DNA from: Streptomyces antimicrobicus
Lineage (GTDB): Bacteria > Actinomycetota > Actinomycetes > Streptomycetales > Streptomycetaceae
Length of the DNA stretch: 34,137 bases
Direction of reading: 5' to 3'
Assembly: GCF_020532625.1 (NCBI RefSeq)
Contig: NZ_JAJAUY010000061.1
Coordinates: 1-34,137 of the forward strand
The notes below the pieces were generated by a model. That model was not told the DNA's origin, ran no database searches, and was given only the letters and a program-made list of their open reading frames with translations. The position numbers and the translations under genes are program-made. Each line of letters starts with the position of its first letter. Position 1 is the stretch's first letter. Shown here one piece after another: positions 24,903 through 32,984 of the stretch.

Positions 24903-27287
24903 TCAGGAGACCGCGGTGGCCGGGTCCGTCTGCTGCGCGACCCGCTCCGCGGCGGCGTCACCGGCGGAGTCCTCGCCGACCGCGATGCCGCGCCTCTTCG
25001 ACACGTACACCGCGCCGACGACGACCGCCACCGCGAGGGCCGCGACGATCCCCCGCAGCACCGGGCTCGCCTGGTCGCCGTAGCTGAACTGGACGACGGC
25101 CGGGGCGATCAGCAGGGCCACCAGGTTCATGACCTTCAGCAGCGGGTTGATGGCCGGGCCGGCGGTGTCCTTGAACGGGTCGCCGACGGTGTCGCCGATG
25201 ACCGTGGCGGCGTGCGCCTCGCTGCCCTTGCCGCCGTGGTGGCCGTCCTCGACGAGCTTCTTGGCGTTGTCCCACGCGCCACCGGAGTTGGCGAGGAAGA
25301 CCGCCATCAGGGTGCCGCAGCCGATGGCGCCGGCCAGGTACGAGCCGAGCGCGCCGACGCCGAGGGTGAAGCCGACGGCGATGGGCGCCAGCACGGCGAG
25401 CAGGCCGGGCGTGGCCAGCTCGCGCAGCGCGTCCTTGGTGCAGATGTCCACGACGCGGCCGTACTCGGGCTTCTCGGAGTAGTCCATGATGCCGGGGTGC
25501 TCGCGGAACTGGCGGCGCACCTCGTAGACCACCGCGCCGGCCGAGCGGGAGACGGCGTTGATGGCGAGGCCGGAGAACAGGAAGACCACGGCCGCGCCGA
25601 GGATCAGGCCGACCAGGTTGTTGGGCTGGCCGATGTCCAGGCTCAGGCTGAGCTCGCCGGCCTTGGCGCCGACGTCCTTGATGGCCCCGGCGATCGCGTC
25701 GCTGTACGAGCCGAACAGGGCGGCGGCGGCGAGCACGGCGGTGGCGATGGCGATGCCCTTGGTGATGGCCTTGGTGGTGTTCCCGACGGCGTCGAGGTCG
25801 GTGAGGACCTGGGCGCCGGCGCCCTGGACGTCCCCGGACATCTCGGCGATGCCCTGGGCGTTGTCGGAGACCGGGCCGAAGGTGTCCATGGCGACGATGA
25901 CACCGACGGTGGTGAGCAGGCCGGTGCCGGCCAGGGCGACCGCGAACAGCGCCAGCATGATCGACGTACCGCCGAGCAGGAACGCGCCGTAGACGCCGAG
26001 GCCGATGAGCAGCGCCGTGTAGACGGCCGACTCCAGGCCCACGGAGATGCCGGCGAGGACCACGGTGGCGGGGCCGGTCAGGGAGGACTTGCCGATGTCG
26101 CGGACGGGACGCCGGTTGGTCTCGGTGAAGTAGCCGGTGAGCTGCTGGATCAGGGCGGCGAGCACGATGCCGATGGCGACGGCCACCAGGGCGAGGATCC
26201 GCGGGTCGCCGGAGTGGCTGGTGATCGCGGCGTTCTCGACGCCGACGAGCTCCTTGTAGGTGGCCGGCAGGTAGGCGAAGACGGCGATCGCCACCAGCAC
26301 CAGCGAGATCACGGCGGAGATGAAGAAGCCGCGGTTGATGGCGGTCATCCCGCTGCGGTCGCTGCGGCGCGGGGAGACCGCGAAGATGCCGATCATCGCG
26401 GTGATCACACCGATGGCGGGGACGATCAGCGGGAAGGCCAGGCCCAGGTCGCCGAACGCCGCCTTGCCGAGGATGAGCGCGGCGACGAGCGTGACCGCGT
26501 AGGACTCGAAGAGGTCGGCGGCCATGCCCGCGCAGTCGCCGACGTTGTCGCCCACATTGTCGGCGATGGTCGCGGCATTGCGCGGATCGTCCTCCGGAAT
26601 GCCCTGTTCGACCTTGCCGACCAGGTCGGCGCCGACGTCGGCGGCCTTGGTGAAGATGCCGCCGCCGACCCTCATGAACATGGCGATGAGGGCGGCGCCG
26701 AGGCCGAAGCCCTCCAGCACCTTGGGGGCGTCCGCGGCGTAGACCAGGACGACGCAGGAGGCGCCGAGCAGGCCGAGGCCGACGGTGAACATGCCGACGA
26801 CACCGCCGGTGCGGAAGGCGATCCGCATGGCCTTGTGGGAGACCTCGGTCAGGTCCTTGGCGGGCTCGCCCTCGGCGGGCGTGGCCTCGCGGGCGGCGGC
26901 CGCGACGCGGACGTTGGCGCGGACCGCCAGCCGCATGCCGACGTAGCCGGTGATCGCCGAGAAGATGGCACCCACGAGGAAGAAGGCGGAACGTCCCGCC
27001 CGCTGCGTCCAGGTGTCGGCGGGGAGCAGGAAGAGCAGGAAGAAGACCACCACGGCGAAGATGCCGAGGGTGCGCAGCTGCCGGGCCAGGTAGGCGTTGG
27101 CGCCTTCCTGGACGGCCGCGGCGATCCGCTTCATGGAATCGGTGCCCTCGTCGGCGGACAGCACCTGGCGGACCAGGATCTGCGCGACGACGAGAGCGGC
27201 TACGGCGACCGCCGCGATGACGATCACGATGAGCCGATTGTCATCGGTGAGTACCGCACCGGCTGTTGGGGTGAAGAGCCCCGTCAT
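24903..27287 (-). CDS. hppA: Membrane-bound H+-translocating pyrophosphatase
   Basis: 794 residues, the length and about 16 membrane helices of an M-PPase. It couples hydrolysis of pyrophosphate to ion pumping across the cytoplasmic membrane. The substrate motif D-V-G-A-D-L-V-G-K-V-E begins at Asp217, followed by D-N-V-G-D-N-V-G-D-C-A-G-M and, further on, the C-terminal D-x-x-x-D-x-x-K-D/G-x-A pattern (I-G-D-T-V-G-D-P-F-K-D-T). The diagnostic G-N-T-T-K-A has Lys506 where K+-dependent enzymes have Ala, so this is the K+-independent, H+-pumping class. The ATG at 27287 has a strong AAGGAGGA site just before it; an upstream in-frame ATG (27314) lacks one. Ends in a charged tail. Confidence 0.96.
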   Translation of the reverse strand: MTGLFTPTAGAVLTDDNRLIVIVIAAVAVAALVVAQILVRQVLSADEGTDSMKRIAAAVQEGANAYLARQLRTLGIFAVVVFFLLFLLPADTWTQRAGRSAFFLVGAIFSAITGYVGMRLAVRANVRVAAAAREATPAEGEPAKDLTEVSHKAMRIAFRTGGVVGMFTVGLGLLGASCVVLVYAADAPKVLEGFGLGAALIAMFMRVGGGIFTKAADVGADLVGKVEQGIPEDDPRNAATIADNVGDNVGDCAGMAADLFESYAVTLVAALILGKAAFGDLGLAFPLIVPAIGVITAMIGIFAVSPRRSDRSGMTAINRGFFISAVISLVLVAIAVFAYLPATYKELVGVENAAITSHSGDPRILALVAVAIGIVLAALIQQLTGYFTETNRRPVRDIGKSSLTGPATVVLAGISVGLESAVYTALLIGLGVYGAFLLGGTSIMLALFAVALAGTGLLTTVGVIVAMDTFGPVSDNAQGIAEMSGDVQGAGAQVLTDLDAVGNTTKAITKGIAIATAVLAAAALFGSYSDAIAGAIKDVGAKAGELSLSLDIGQPNNLVGLILGAAVVFLFSGLAINAVSRSAGAVVYEVRRQFREHPGIMDYSEKPEYGRVVDICTKDALRELATPGLLAVLAPIAVGFTLGVGALGSYLAGAIGCGTLMAVFLANSGGAWDNAKKLVEDGHHGGKGSEAHAATVIGDTVGDPFKDTAGPAINPLLKVMNLVALLIAPAVVQFSYGDQASPVLRGIVAALAVAVVVGAVYVSKRRGIAVGEDSAGDAAAERVAQQTDPATAVS

Positions 27288-27326
27288 TCGTCCTCCTTGA
27301 CGTGATGAGCTCAAAGATGTGGACGG

Positions 27327-27350
27327 ATTGTAGGGAGCGTCACCTGATCA
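27327..27350 (-). promoter_or_regulatory. Candidate hppA promoter
   Basis: On the minus strand TACAAT (27327-27332) is an excellent -10, about 40 bases before the hppA start. The best -35 candidates (T-T-T-T-G-A, about 15 bases upstream) are weak and short-spaced. The surrounding 27310-27480 is the most AT-rich stretch of the window. CCGTCCACA, a loose DnaA-box match, lies at 27318-27326. Confidence 0.4.
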
Positions 27351-27478
27351 AAACAGTACGCAGGAAACGGAATTGGCCTGCTGTTGCTCCTCAGCAAAAG
27401 ATCGCGTCACTCCATTACCCTCGAAAGCGGTAACGGGACAAAAGCATTGACGGCCGCTCAATTGATCTACGGGCATGA

Positions 27479-27505
27479 AAAAGGCCCTGCTCAGCAGGGC
27501 CTTTT
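27479..27505 (-). terminator. Bidirectional intrinsic terminator after the anti-sigma gene
   Basis: AAAAGGCCCTGC (27479-27490), loop TCA, GCAGGGCCTTTT (27494-27505): a perfect 12-bp stem with a 3-base loop and A/T tails on both sides, 30 bases past the anti-sigma stop. It ends the bldG operon on the minus strand and would also work on the plus strand. Confidence 0.92.
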
Positions 27506-27534
27506 CAAAAGAATCAGAAGATGGGATCAAAGAT

Positions 27535-27975
27535 CTAGGGGAGGTCCTGGCCGCCCGCGGTGGGCCATCGCATGCGGATGACGCCGCCCGATTCACCACT
27601 GGTCACCTCGACGTCGTCGACCAGCCCGCTGATCACGGCCAGGCCCATCTCGTCCTCGCCGTCGACGTCCGGGTCCAGGACGGCGGCCATCCCGGGCACC
27701 GTCTCGTCGCCGCTGCCGGGCGGTCCGGGCACACCGTCGCCGACCTCGATGGAGAAGACCTTCTCCTCCTCGGTCAGCACGACCCGGACCGGGTCGGTGA
27801 GCCCGTGGCTGCGGTGCAGTCCGACGGCGCGCGAACAGGCCTCGCCCACGGCGAGCCTGACCTCGTCGAGCACTGCCTCCTCCACACCGGCCCGGCGCGC
27901 CACCGCGGCCGCCACCAGGCGGGCCGTGCGGACGTGTTCGGGCTGGGCGCTGAAGCGGAGTTCAACGGTGGCCAT
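27535..27975 (-). CDS. Anti-sigma-factor-like HATPase, partner of BldG (SCO3548/ApgA type)
   Basis: 146 residues of the RsbW/SpoIIAB Bergerat-fold group. It shows the E-V-R-L-A-V-G-E-A-C-S-R-A-V helix of the N box (residues 38-51), a G1-like D-P-D-V-D-G-E-D-E-M-G-L-A-V-I-S-G-L segment and a V-I-R-M-R-W C-terminal strand. In active kinases of this family the N box reads E-x-x-x-N; here Glu45 is kept but position 49 is Arg, so Mg-ATP binding may be altered. In S. coelicolor the corresponding protein lies directly downstream of bldG, is co-transcribed with it and interacts with BldG. Here the gap is 85 bp with the same orientation. GAGGGGGA precedes the ATG at 27975 by six bases. Confidence 0.9.
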   Translation of the reverse strand: MATVELRFSAQPEHVRTARLVAAAVARRAGVEEAVLDEVRLAVGEACSRAVGLHRSHGLTDPVRVVLTEEEKVFSIEVGDGVPGPPGSGDETVPGMAAVLDPDVDGEDEMGLAVISGLVDDVEVTSGESGGVIRMRWPTAGGQDLP

Positions 27976-28014
27976 GCGCGTCCCCCTCGGACTACAGGCG
28001 TGCCTTCGGGGGGC

Positions 28015-28034
28015 CCGGGCCCGATCCGGCCCGG
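28015..28034. other. Small GC hairpin in the bldG/anti-sigma gap
   Basis: CCGGGCC (28015-28021), loop CGATCC, GGCCCGG (28028-28034). It lies 26 bases past the bldG stop and could be the attenuator that yields both a bldG-only and a two-gene transcript, as reported in S. coelicolor. The role is inferred. Confidence 0.4.
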
Positions 28035-28060
28035 CGCCCCGCTCCTTCTTCCGGGAGCCG

Positions 28061-28402
28061 TCAGTCGGTGGCCGCGACGGCGTCGTCCACCGTCGTGTGG
28101 ATCGGGAACACCTTGGTGAGGCCGGTGATGCGGAAGATCTTCAGGATGCGCTCCTGGTTGCACACCAGACGCAGCGATCCCTCGTGTGCGCGGACCCTCT
28201 TCAGGCCGCCCACCAGCACGCCGAGGCCGGTGGAGTCGAGGAAGTCCACCCGCTCCATGTCGACCACCAGGTGGTAGCTGCCGTCGTTCACCAACTCGAC
28301 CAACTGCTCGCGCAGCTTCGGCGCGGTATACACATCAATCTCGCCACCGACCTCGACGACCGTTCGGTCGCCGACAGTGCGAGTCGACAGGGACAGGTCC
28401 AC
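28061..28402 (-). CDS. bldG: Anti-sigma factor antagonist BldG
   Basis: 113 residues, a STAS-domain protein of the SpoIIAA/RsbV type. The phosphorylation motif D-F-L-D-S-T-G-L-G-V-L has Ser57, the residue phosphorylated in BldG. The fold is complete from the N-terminal strand (T-V-V-E-V-G-G-E-I-D) to the C-terminal helix. BldG is needed for aerial mycelium and antibiotic production in Streptomyces and works by partner switching with anti-sigma factors, including the one encoded next to it. GTG start with GGAGG five bases upstream. The helicase gene is divergent, with start codons 81 bases apart; bldG promoters may extend into the helicase gene. Confidence 0.97.
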   Translation of the reverse strand: MDLSLSTRTVGDRTVVEVGGEIDVYTAPKLREQLVELVNDGSYHLVVDMERVDFLDSTGLGVLVGGLKRVRAHEGSLRLVCNQERILKIFRITGLTKVFPIHTTVDDAVAATD

Positions 28403-28483
28403 GGATCCTCCAGCACCTTGCTATCGAGCGGCGCCCCCCAGGGGCCTCCCCACCCGAAGGTAGAGGAGGGATTGGCTGCCGCG

Positions 28484-30943
28484 ATGGCATTCAATCACTT
28501 ACCGACAGGCGCGCACGACGCCTTCTGTCCATTGTCCCCGACGTCGGTGACACACTCGGTTCCAATGGCCAACACTCAGCGTCCCGGTCACCCCAAGGCG
28601 CCCGCGGACTCACGACCCACCCCCGGCACCGTTCTGGACCGGCTGTCACGGGGGCCGTCCCGGTCTGCGCGCATCACCCATACGGAGCACTTGCCCCCTC
28701 GGGCGGGTCGTCATGCAGTCTGGCCCGACCGCATCCGTACGGACGTGGTGGCCGCCATCCAGGCGTGCGGCATCGAACACCCGTGGCAACACCAGGCCAG
28801 GGCCGCCGAGCACGCCCTGGACGGCGAGTCGGTGGTCGTCGCCACCGGCACCGCCTCGGGCAAGTCGCTGGCCTACCTCGCCCCCGTCCTGACCGCCCTC
28901 GCCGACGGCGCCGAGGCCCCCAACGGCAGGGGCGCCACCGCGCTGTACCTCGCGCCGACCAAGGCCCTGGCCGCTGACCAGCGCCGGGCCGTACGGGGGC
29001 TCGCCGCGCCGCTCGGCAACGCCGTCCGCCCCGCGGTCTACGACGGGGACACCCCGGTCGAGGAACGCGAGTGGGTGCGCCAGTACGCCAACTACGTGCT
29101 CACCAACCCCGACATGCTGCACCGCGGGATACTGCCGGCCCACCCGCGCTGGTCCTCCTTCCTGCGCGCCCTGCGCTACGTGGTGATCGACGAGTGCCAC
29201 ACCTACCGCGGGGTGTTCGGCTCGCACGTCGCCCAGGTGCTGCGCCGGCTGCGGCGGCTGTGCGCCCGCTACGGCGCCGACCCCGTCTTCCTGCTGGCCT
29301 CGGCCACCGCCGGCGACCCGGCGGCCGCCGCCTCCCGGCTGACCGGGGTCCCCGTCACCGAGGTCGTGGACGACGCCTCGCCCCGCGGCGAGGTGGTCTT
29401 CGCCCTGTGGGAACCCCCGCTCACCGAGCTGCACGGCGAGCGCGGCGCCCCGGTGCGCCGCACCGCCACCGCCGAGACCGCCGACCTGCTGACCGACCTG
29501 GTCGTCCAGGGCGTCCGTACGGTGGCGTTCATCCGCTCCCGGCGGGGCGCCGAGCTGATCGCCGTGATCGCCCAGGACCGGCTGGCCGCCGTCGACCGGT
29601 CGCTGCCCGGGCGGGTCGCGGCCTACCGGGGCGGCTATCTGCCCGAGGAGCGCCGGGCCCTGGAGCGGGCCCTGCACTCCGGGGAACTGCTGGGTCTGGC
29701 CGCGACCACCGCCCTGGAGCTCGGCGTGGACGTCTCGGGCCTGGACGCCGTCCTGATCGCCGGCTACCCGGGCACCCGGGCCTCGCTGTGGCAGCAGGCG
29801 GGCCGGGCCGGGCGCGGCGGCCAGGGCGCCCTCGCCGTGCTGGTGGCCCGCGACGACCCGCTGGACACCTATCTGGTCCACCACCCCGAGGCCCTCTTCC
29901 GGCGGCCCGTGGAGGCCACCGTCCTGGACCCGGACAACCCCTACGTCCTGGCCCCGCACCTGTGCGCGGCCGCCGCCGAGCTCCCGCTCACCGACGCCGA
30001 CCTGCCGCTGTTCGGCCCGGCCGCGCCCGGCCTGATGCCCCAGCTGGAGTCCGCGCGGCTGCTGCGCCGCCGCACCACCGCCTGGCACTGGACCCGCCGC
30101 GAGCGGGCCGCCGACCTGGCCGACATCCGGGGCGGCGGCGGCAGACCGGTGCAGATCGTCGAGGCCGGCACCGGGCGGCTGCTGGGCACCGTCGAGGAGT
30201 CGGCCGCGCACACCGCCGTCCACGACGGCGCCGTCCACCTCCACCAGGGCCGCACCTATCTCGTGCGGCACCTGGACCTCGACGACCCGCACGGGCCCGT
30301 GGCGCTGGTGGAGGAGGCCGATCCGCCGTTCTCCACGACCGCCCGCGACACCACCTCCGTCTCCGTCCTGGAGACCGACACCGAGGTCGCCTGGGGGCCG
30401 GCGCGACTGTGCTTCGGCTCCGTCGAGGTCACCAATCAGGTCGTCTCCTACCTGCGGCGCAAGCTGATCACCGGCGAGGTGCTCGGCGAGACCAAGCTGG
30501 ACCTGCCGCCGCGAACGCTGCGCACCCGGGCCGTGTGGTGGACGGTCACCGAGGACCAACTGGACGAGGCCCGGATCCACCCGGAGATCCTCGGCGGCGC
30601 CCTGCACGCCGCCGAACACGCCTCCATCGGCCTCCTCCCGCTCTTCGCCACCTGCGACCGCTGGGACATCGGCGGCGTCTCCGTGCCGCTCCATCCGGAC
30701 ACCCTCCTTCCGACGGTCTTCGTCTACGACGGCCACCCCGGCGGGGCCGGCTTCGCCGAGCGGGCCTTCGGCACGGCCCGGCCGTGGCTGACCGCGACCC
30801 GGGACGCCATCGCCGCCTGCGAGTGCGAGGCCGGCTGCCCGTCCTGCATCCAGTCCCCCAAGTGCGGCAACGGCAACGACCCCCTCCACAAACGAGGCGC
30901 GGTCCGCCTCCTGACCCGCCTCCTGTCGGAGGCCCCGACGTAG
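28484..30943 (+). CDS. DEAD/DEAH-box helicase of the MrfA/YprA type with DUF1998 C-terminus
   Basis: 819 residues. Superfamily-2 motifs are all present: Q-like H-P-W-Q-H-Q-A near 99-105, Walker A G-T-A-S-G-K-S at 122-128, D-E-C-H at 236-239, S-A-T in L-A-S-A-T-A-G-D, and motif VI Q-Q-A-G-R-A-G-R ending near 444. The C-terminal third is the DUF1998/MZB region with five cysteines, Cys779, 781, 785, 788 and 794 (C-E-C-E-A-G-C-P-S-C-I-Q-S-P-K-C), which bind a metal. B. subtilis MrfA is a 3'-5' helicase that repairs mitomycin C damage. The ATG at 28484 gives MAFNHLP, the usual Streptomyces N-terminus, with GAGGAGGG about 13 bases upstream. It is divergent from bldG and convergent with the Tad operon. 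Confidence 0.93.
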   Translation: MAFNHLPTGAHDAFCPLSPTSVTHSVPMANTQRPGHPKAPADSRPTPGTVLDRLSRGPSRSARITHTEHLPPRAGRHAVWPDRIRTDVVAAIQACGIEHPWQHQARAAEHALDGESVVVATGTASGKSLAYLAPVLTALADGAEAPNGRGATALYLAPTKALAADQRRAVRGLAAPLGNAVRPAVYDGDTPVEEREWVRQYANYVLTNPDMLHRGILPAHPRWSSFLRALRYVVIDECHTYRGVFGSHVAQVLRRLRRLCARYGADPVFLLASATAGDPAAAASRLTGVPVTEVVDDASPRGEVVFALWEPPLTELHGERGAPVRRTATAETADLLTDLVVQGVRTVAFIRSRRGAELIAVIAQDRLAAVDRSLPGRVAAYRGGYLPEERRALERALHSGELLGLAATTALELGVDVSGLDAVLIAGYPGTRASLWQQAGRAGRGGQGALAVLVARDDPLDTYLVHHPEALFRRPVEATVLDPDNPYVLAPHLCAAAAELPLTDADLPLFGPAAPGLMPQLESARLLRRRTTAWHWTRRERAADLADIRGGGGRPVQIVEAGTGRLLGTVEESAAHTAVHDGAVHLHQGRTYLVRHLDLDDPHGPVALVEEADPPFSTTARDTTSVSVLETDTEVAWGPARLCFGSVEVTNQVVSYLRRKLITGEVLGETKLDLPPRTLRTRAVWWTVTEDQLDEARIHPEILGGALHAAEHASIGLLPLFATCDRWDIGGVSVPLHPDTLLPTVFVYDGHPGGAGFAERAFGTARPWLTATRDAIAACECEAGCPSCIQSPKCGNGNDPLHKRGAVRLLTRLLSEAPT

Positions 30944-30991
30944 CCCGGGCCGCCACGCTCACCGCCTGCTCGGTCGTCGGCGAGGCCCGGC
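30940..30991 (+). other. Inverted fragment matching the Rv3654c-type gene
   Basis: Directly at the helicase stop, the plus strand reads as V-A-R-A-A-T-L-T-A-C-S-V-V-G-E in another frame. The minus-strand gene at 32106-32160 encodes V-A-R-A-Q-D-A-T-L-T-A-C-T-V-G-G-E. At the DNA level GCCACGCTCACCGCCTGC is identical and the rest differs by a 6-bp gap and a few substitutions. It appears to be an inverted partial copy about 1.2 kb from its source. It has no start and is not a gene. Confidence 0.6.
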
Positions 30992-31434
30992 CCCGGCCAC
31001 CGGGCCGGCCCGGCCCGGCCACCCCCACGGAGGGCCCGACCCGCCCCGCCCCCACGTCAGGCACCCGGGCGACCTCCCCACGACCGGCTCCGCCGGTGAC
31101 ACCCACGGGTGGCGGCCCAGCCCCCGGTGGCACCAGGCGTGGCGACCCGGCCGCCGGTGACGCCACGGGTGGCGTGACCGGCTCCGGAGTGGCGACCAGG
31201 CCGCCGGTGGCACCACGGGGCACCCCGGGTGGCCCGGGCGCCACCCGAGCCACCGGCCCCGTCAGCGCCCGCACGGGCGCCCCGTGCGCCACCCAGCCGC
31301 GCCCGGGGTCGTCCCCCCGCGCCCCAGGGCCACGCGGGGGCCAGGCCCCGCCGCATGCCGGGCGGCTCAGGCAGCGGGCCCACGCCACGTCCGCGGGGCC
31401 CGCGGCGGGCTCCGCCAGGAGTCCCAGGTCCGGC
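30992..31434. repeat. Convergent intergenic region of GGTGGC/GCCACC dyad repeats
   Basis: The 3'-to-3' gap between the helicase and the Rv3654c-type gene. It holds repeats such as GCCGGTGACGCCACGGGTGGC, with many small inverted GCCAC/GTGGC and CCGCCGGTGGC dyads at about 31090-31260. Frames through it give Gly/Ala/Thr/Pro-rich sequence without domains. The dyads may terminate both converging genes. No gene is supported. Confidence 0.6.
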
Positions 31435-32364
31435 TTAGGTCCCCCCACGGCCGGATCCGCCAGCGGTCCCGCGAACGGGCTGAGAAGGCGCCCCGAACCA
31501 GGCCCCGCCAGTGGCTCGCGGGCGGCACCGTCGACGCGCCTGGAGGGGGCTGGGCCGGTGCCGCCCATGGCGGCTCCCGCGGCCCCGGGACCGGTCTCGG
31601 CCCCGGAACCGGTCTCGGGGGGCTGACCCGCTGGCGGGCCAGCCCCGCGGCCCCGAGACCGGATCGCAAGGCCGGGGGACCGCCCCGCTGGCGGGCTCGC
31701 CGGCGGACCCGCTGGCGGGCTCGCCGGCGGACCCGCTGGCGGGCTCGCCGGCGGACCCGCTGCCGGGCTGGCGGGCGGATCCGGTGACCACCTCGCCGAC
31801 AGGCCGGGTGAGCGGCTCGGGGAGGACCCCGCTGGTCAGCCCGCCGACGGAGCCGGTGGCCGGCCTCCCGGCGGTCCGCTCTCGGGCAGCCTCCCCCGTA
31901 GGCGCTTCTCGGGCAGCCTCCCCCGCGGGCGGTTCTCGGGCAGCCTCGGGTGCCGGCCCGGGGATGGGCCCGCGCGCGTGCGTCCCGTCCGCCCTGGCAC
32001 CCAGGGCCGCCTCAGCTGTCGGCTCCGCGGTCGGCTCCGGGGGTGGCCCCGCTCGGGAGCGGATCGGTGGGGTGAAGGGGCCGGTGGCCGCGCGGGCGGT
32101 GACCTCGGCGTTCTCGCCGCCGACCGTGCAGGCGGTGAGCGTGGCGTCCTGGGCGCGGGCCACCCGGAGCGCCACCGCGCACGCGGCCCGCGGACCCCGC
32201 GCCCAGGAGCGCGCGGCGGCCAGGGCGGACAGGTCGGCGGCGGCCGCCGCCCGGTGCCGGGCGACCACGGCCTGGCCCAGGAGCAGCACCCCGCCGAAGA
32301 CTGCCCCCAGCACGGTGGTCACCAGGGCCGCCCACACCGTGGCCGAGCCCCGGTCCCGGCTCAC
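31435..32364 (-). CDS. Rv3654c-family TadE-like protein with an unusual repeat-rich tail
   Basis: 309 residues. The N-terminal 110 or so are typical: R-G-S-A-T-V-W-A-A-L cleavage-like motif, a membrane helix (about 10-31), then A-V-V-A-R-H-R-A-A-A-A-A-D-L-S-A-L-A-A-A and C-A-V-A-L-R-V-A-R-A with two Cys. Family members usually stop within about 150 residues. Here an extra 190 residues of Pro/Ala/Gly/Glu/Arg-rich low complexity follow, including three 8-residue repeats (S-A-G-E-P-A-S-G), so the natural end was probably lost or the tail is a repeat expansion. The GTG start overlaps the TadE-like stop by four bases (GTGA), and GGGGAGGG lies seven bases upstream. It is the last gene of the Tad operon. 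Confidence 0.8.
   Translation of the reverse strand: MSRDRGSATVWAALVTTVLGAVFGGVLLLGQAVVARHRAAAAADLSALAAARSWARGPRAACAVALRVARAQDATLTACTVGGENAEVTARAATGPFTPPIRSRAGPPPEPTAEPTAEAALGARADGTHARGPIPGPAPEAAREPPAGEAAREAPTGEAARERTAGRPATGSVGGLTSGVLPEPLTRPVGEVVTGSARQPGSGSAGEPASGSAGEPASGSAGEPASGAVPRPCDPVSGPRGWPASGSAPRDRFRGRDRSRGRGSRHGRHRPSPLQARRRCRPRATGGAWFGAPSQPVRGTAGGSGRGGT
31687..31758. repeat. Three perfect 24-bp tandem repeats in the Rv3654c-type tail
   Basis: Three identical 24-bp units starting GCTGGCGGGCTCGCCGGCGG at 31687, 31711 and 31735, with a degenerate fourth. The period is a multiple of three, so on the minus strand they add eight residues per unit without changing frame. Confidence 0.95.
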
Positions 32365-32726
32365 GGCTGTCCCTCCCCGGCGTCCTCGGCGAGCGCCACG
32401 GCCTGGGCGCCCAGCCGTACGGACAGGGCCCTGGGGCCCGGCGCGGGCGCGGCCACCCGCACCCGCCACAGGTCCCCCGTCCGCTCCACCGCCACCCGGG
32501 CCCCCTCGGGCGCGGCCGACCTGGCGGCTGCCAGCACCACCTCGGGCGGCTCGGAGCGGGCCGCCGCCCGGGCCCCGGCCCGGGCCGCGTCCACGCACCG
32601 GATCTGCGCGGCGGCCGCCATCAGCGCCCACACCAGAAGCGCCGCGAACAGCACCAGGGCCGGGATCACCATCGCCGCCTCCGCGGTCGCGTACCCGCGG
32701 TCGCCGCGCCGTTCAGAAGGGCACAT
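32361..32726 (-). CDS. TadE-family minor pilin
   Basis: 121 residues. An R-G-Y-A-T-A-E-A-A-M-V-I-P-A-L motif with Glu16 (the TadE-type processing and helix motif) is followed by one membrane helix (about 18-40) and a small external domain with Cys44 and the V-D-A-A-R-A-G-A-R-A-A-A-R helix. TadE/TadF proteins are pseudopilins needed for assembly of the Flp pilus. The ATG at 32726 has GGAAAGG six bases before it and overlaps the end of the DUF4244 gene by 14 bases. The upstream frame to 32774 is inside that gene and unlikely to be used. It is translationally coupled to both neighbours. Confidence 0.88.
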   Translation of the reverse strand: MCPSERRGDRGYATAEAAMVIPALVLFAALLVWALMAAAAQIRCVDAARAGARAAARSEPPEVVLAAARSAAPEGARVAVERTGDLWRVRVAAPAPGPRALSVRLGAQAVALAEDAGEGQP

Positions 32727-32928
32727 CGAGTGCCTTTCCGATGGTCGACTGAAGCGCCGTGGAAACCACGTCACTCGTCACCACCTTGTACAGAACGGCC
32801 GCGAATGCACAGGCCGCGATCGTGCCCATGGCGTATTCCGAGGTGGACATCCCGGCGTCCGTCCGACGCGCCCTCCACACACGCGCAACACGGGCACCAC
32901 AGGACCGCGGGGAAAACAGGATCTTCAT
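32713..32928 (-). CDS. DUF4244 pilin-like protein
   Basis: 71 residues. A basic N-terminus of about 24 residues is followed by D-A-G-M-S-T-S-E-Y-A-M-G-T-I-A-A-C-A-F-A, a type IV pilin-like cleavage and helix motif (Glu at +5 after Gly26), a membrane helix to about residue 50 and a short tail. DUF4244 proteins are the presumed major (Flp-like) pilin of actinobacterial Tad loci. The ATG has AAGGAGAT six bases upstream, the strongest ribosome site in the operon, as fits a structural subunit. It is preceded by a 56-bp AT-richer gap that may carry an extra promoter or processing site to raise its expression. Confidence 0.9.
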   Translation of the reverse strand: MKILFSPRSCGARVARVWRARRTDAGMSTSEYAMGTIAACAFAAVLYKVVTSDVVSTALQSTIGKALDVPF

Positions 32929-32984
32929 GACGGATCTCCTTGTCGTTTCGTGTTCTTGACGCACTTTCATTCCTTGATCCGAAT

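Noticed and set aside
24582..27305. A 907-codon open frame opposite hppA
   Set aside because: Its Gly/Asp/His-rich translation is the usual antisense of a GC-rich membrane protein; the hppA motifs are all on the minus strand.
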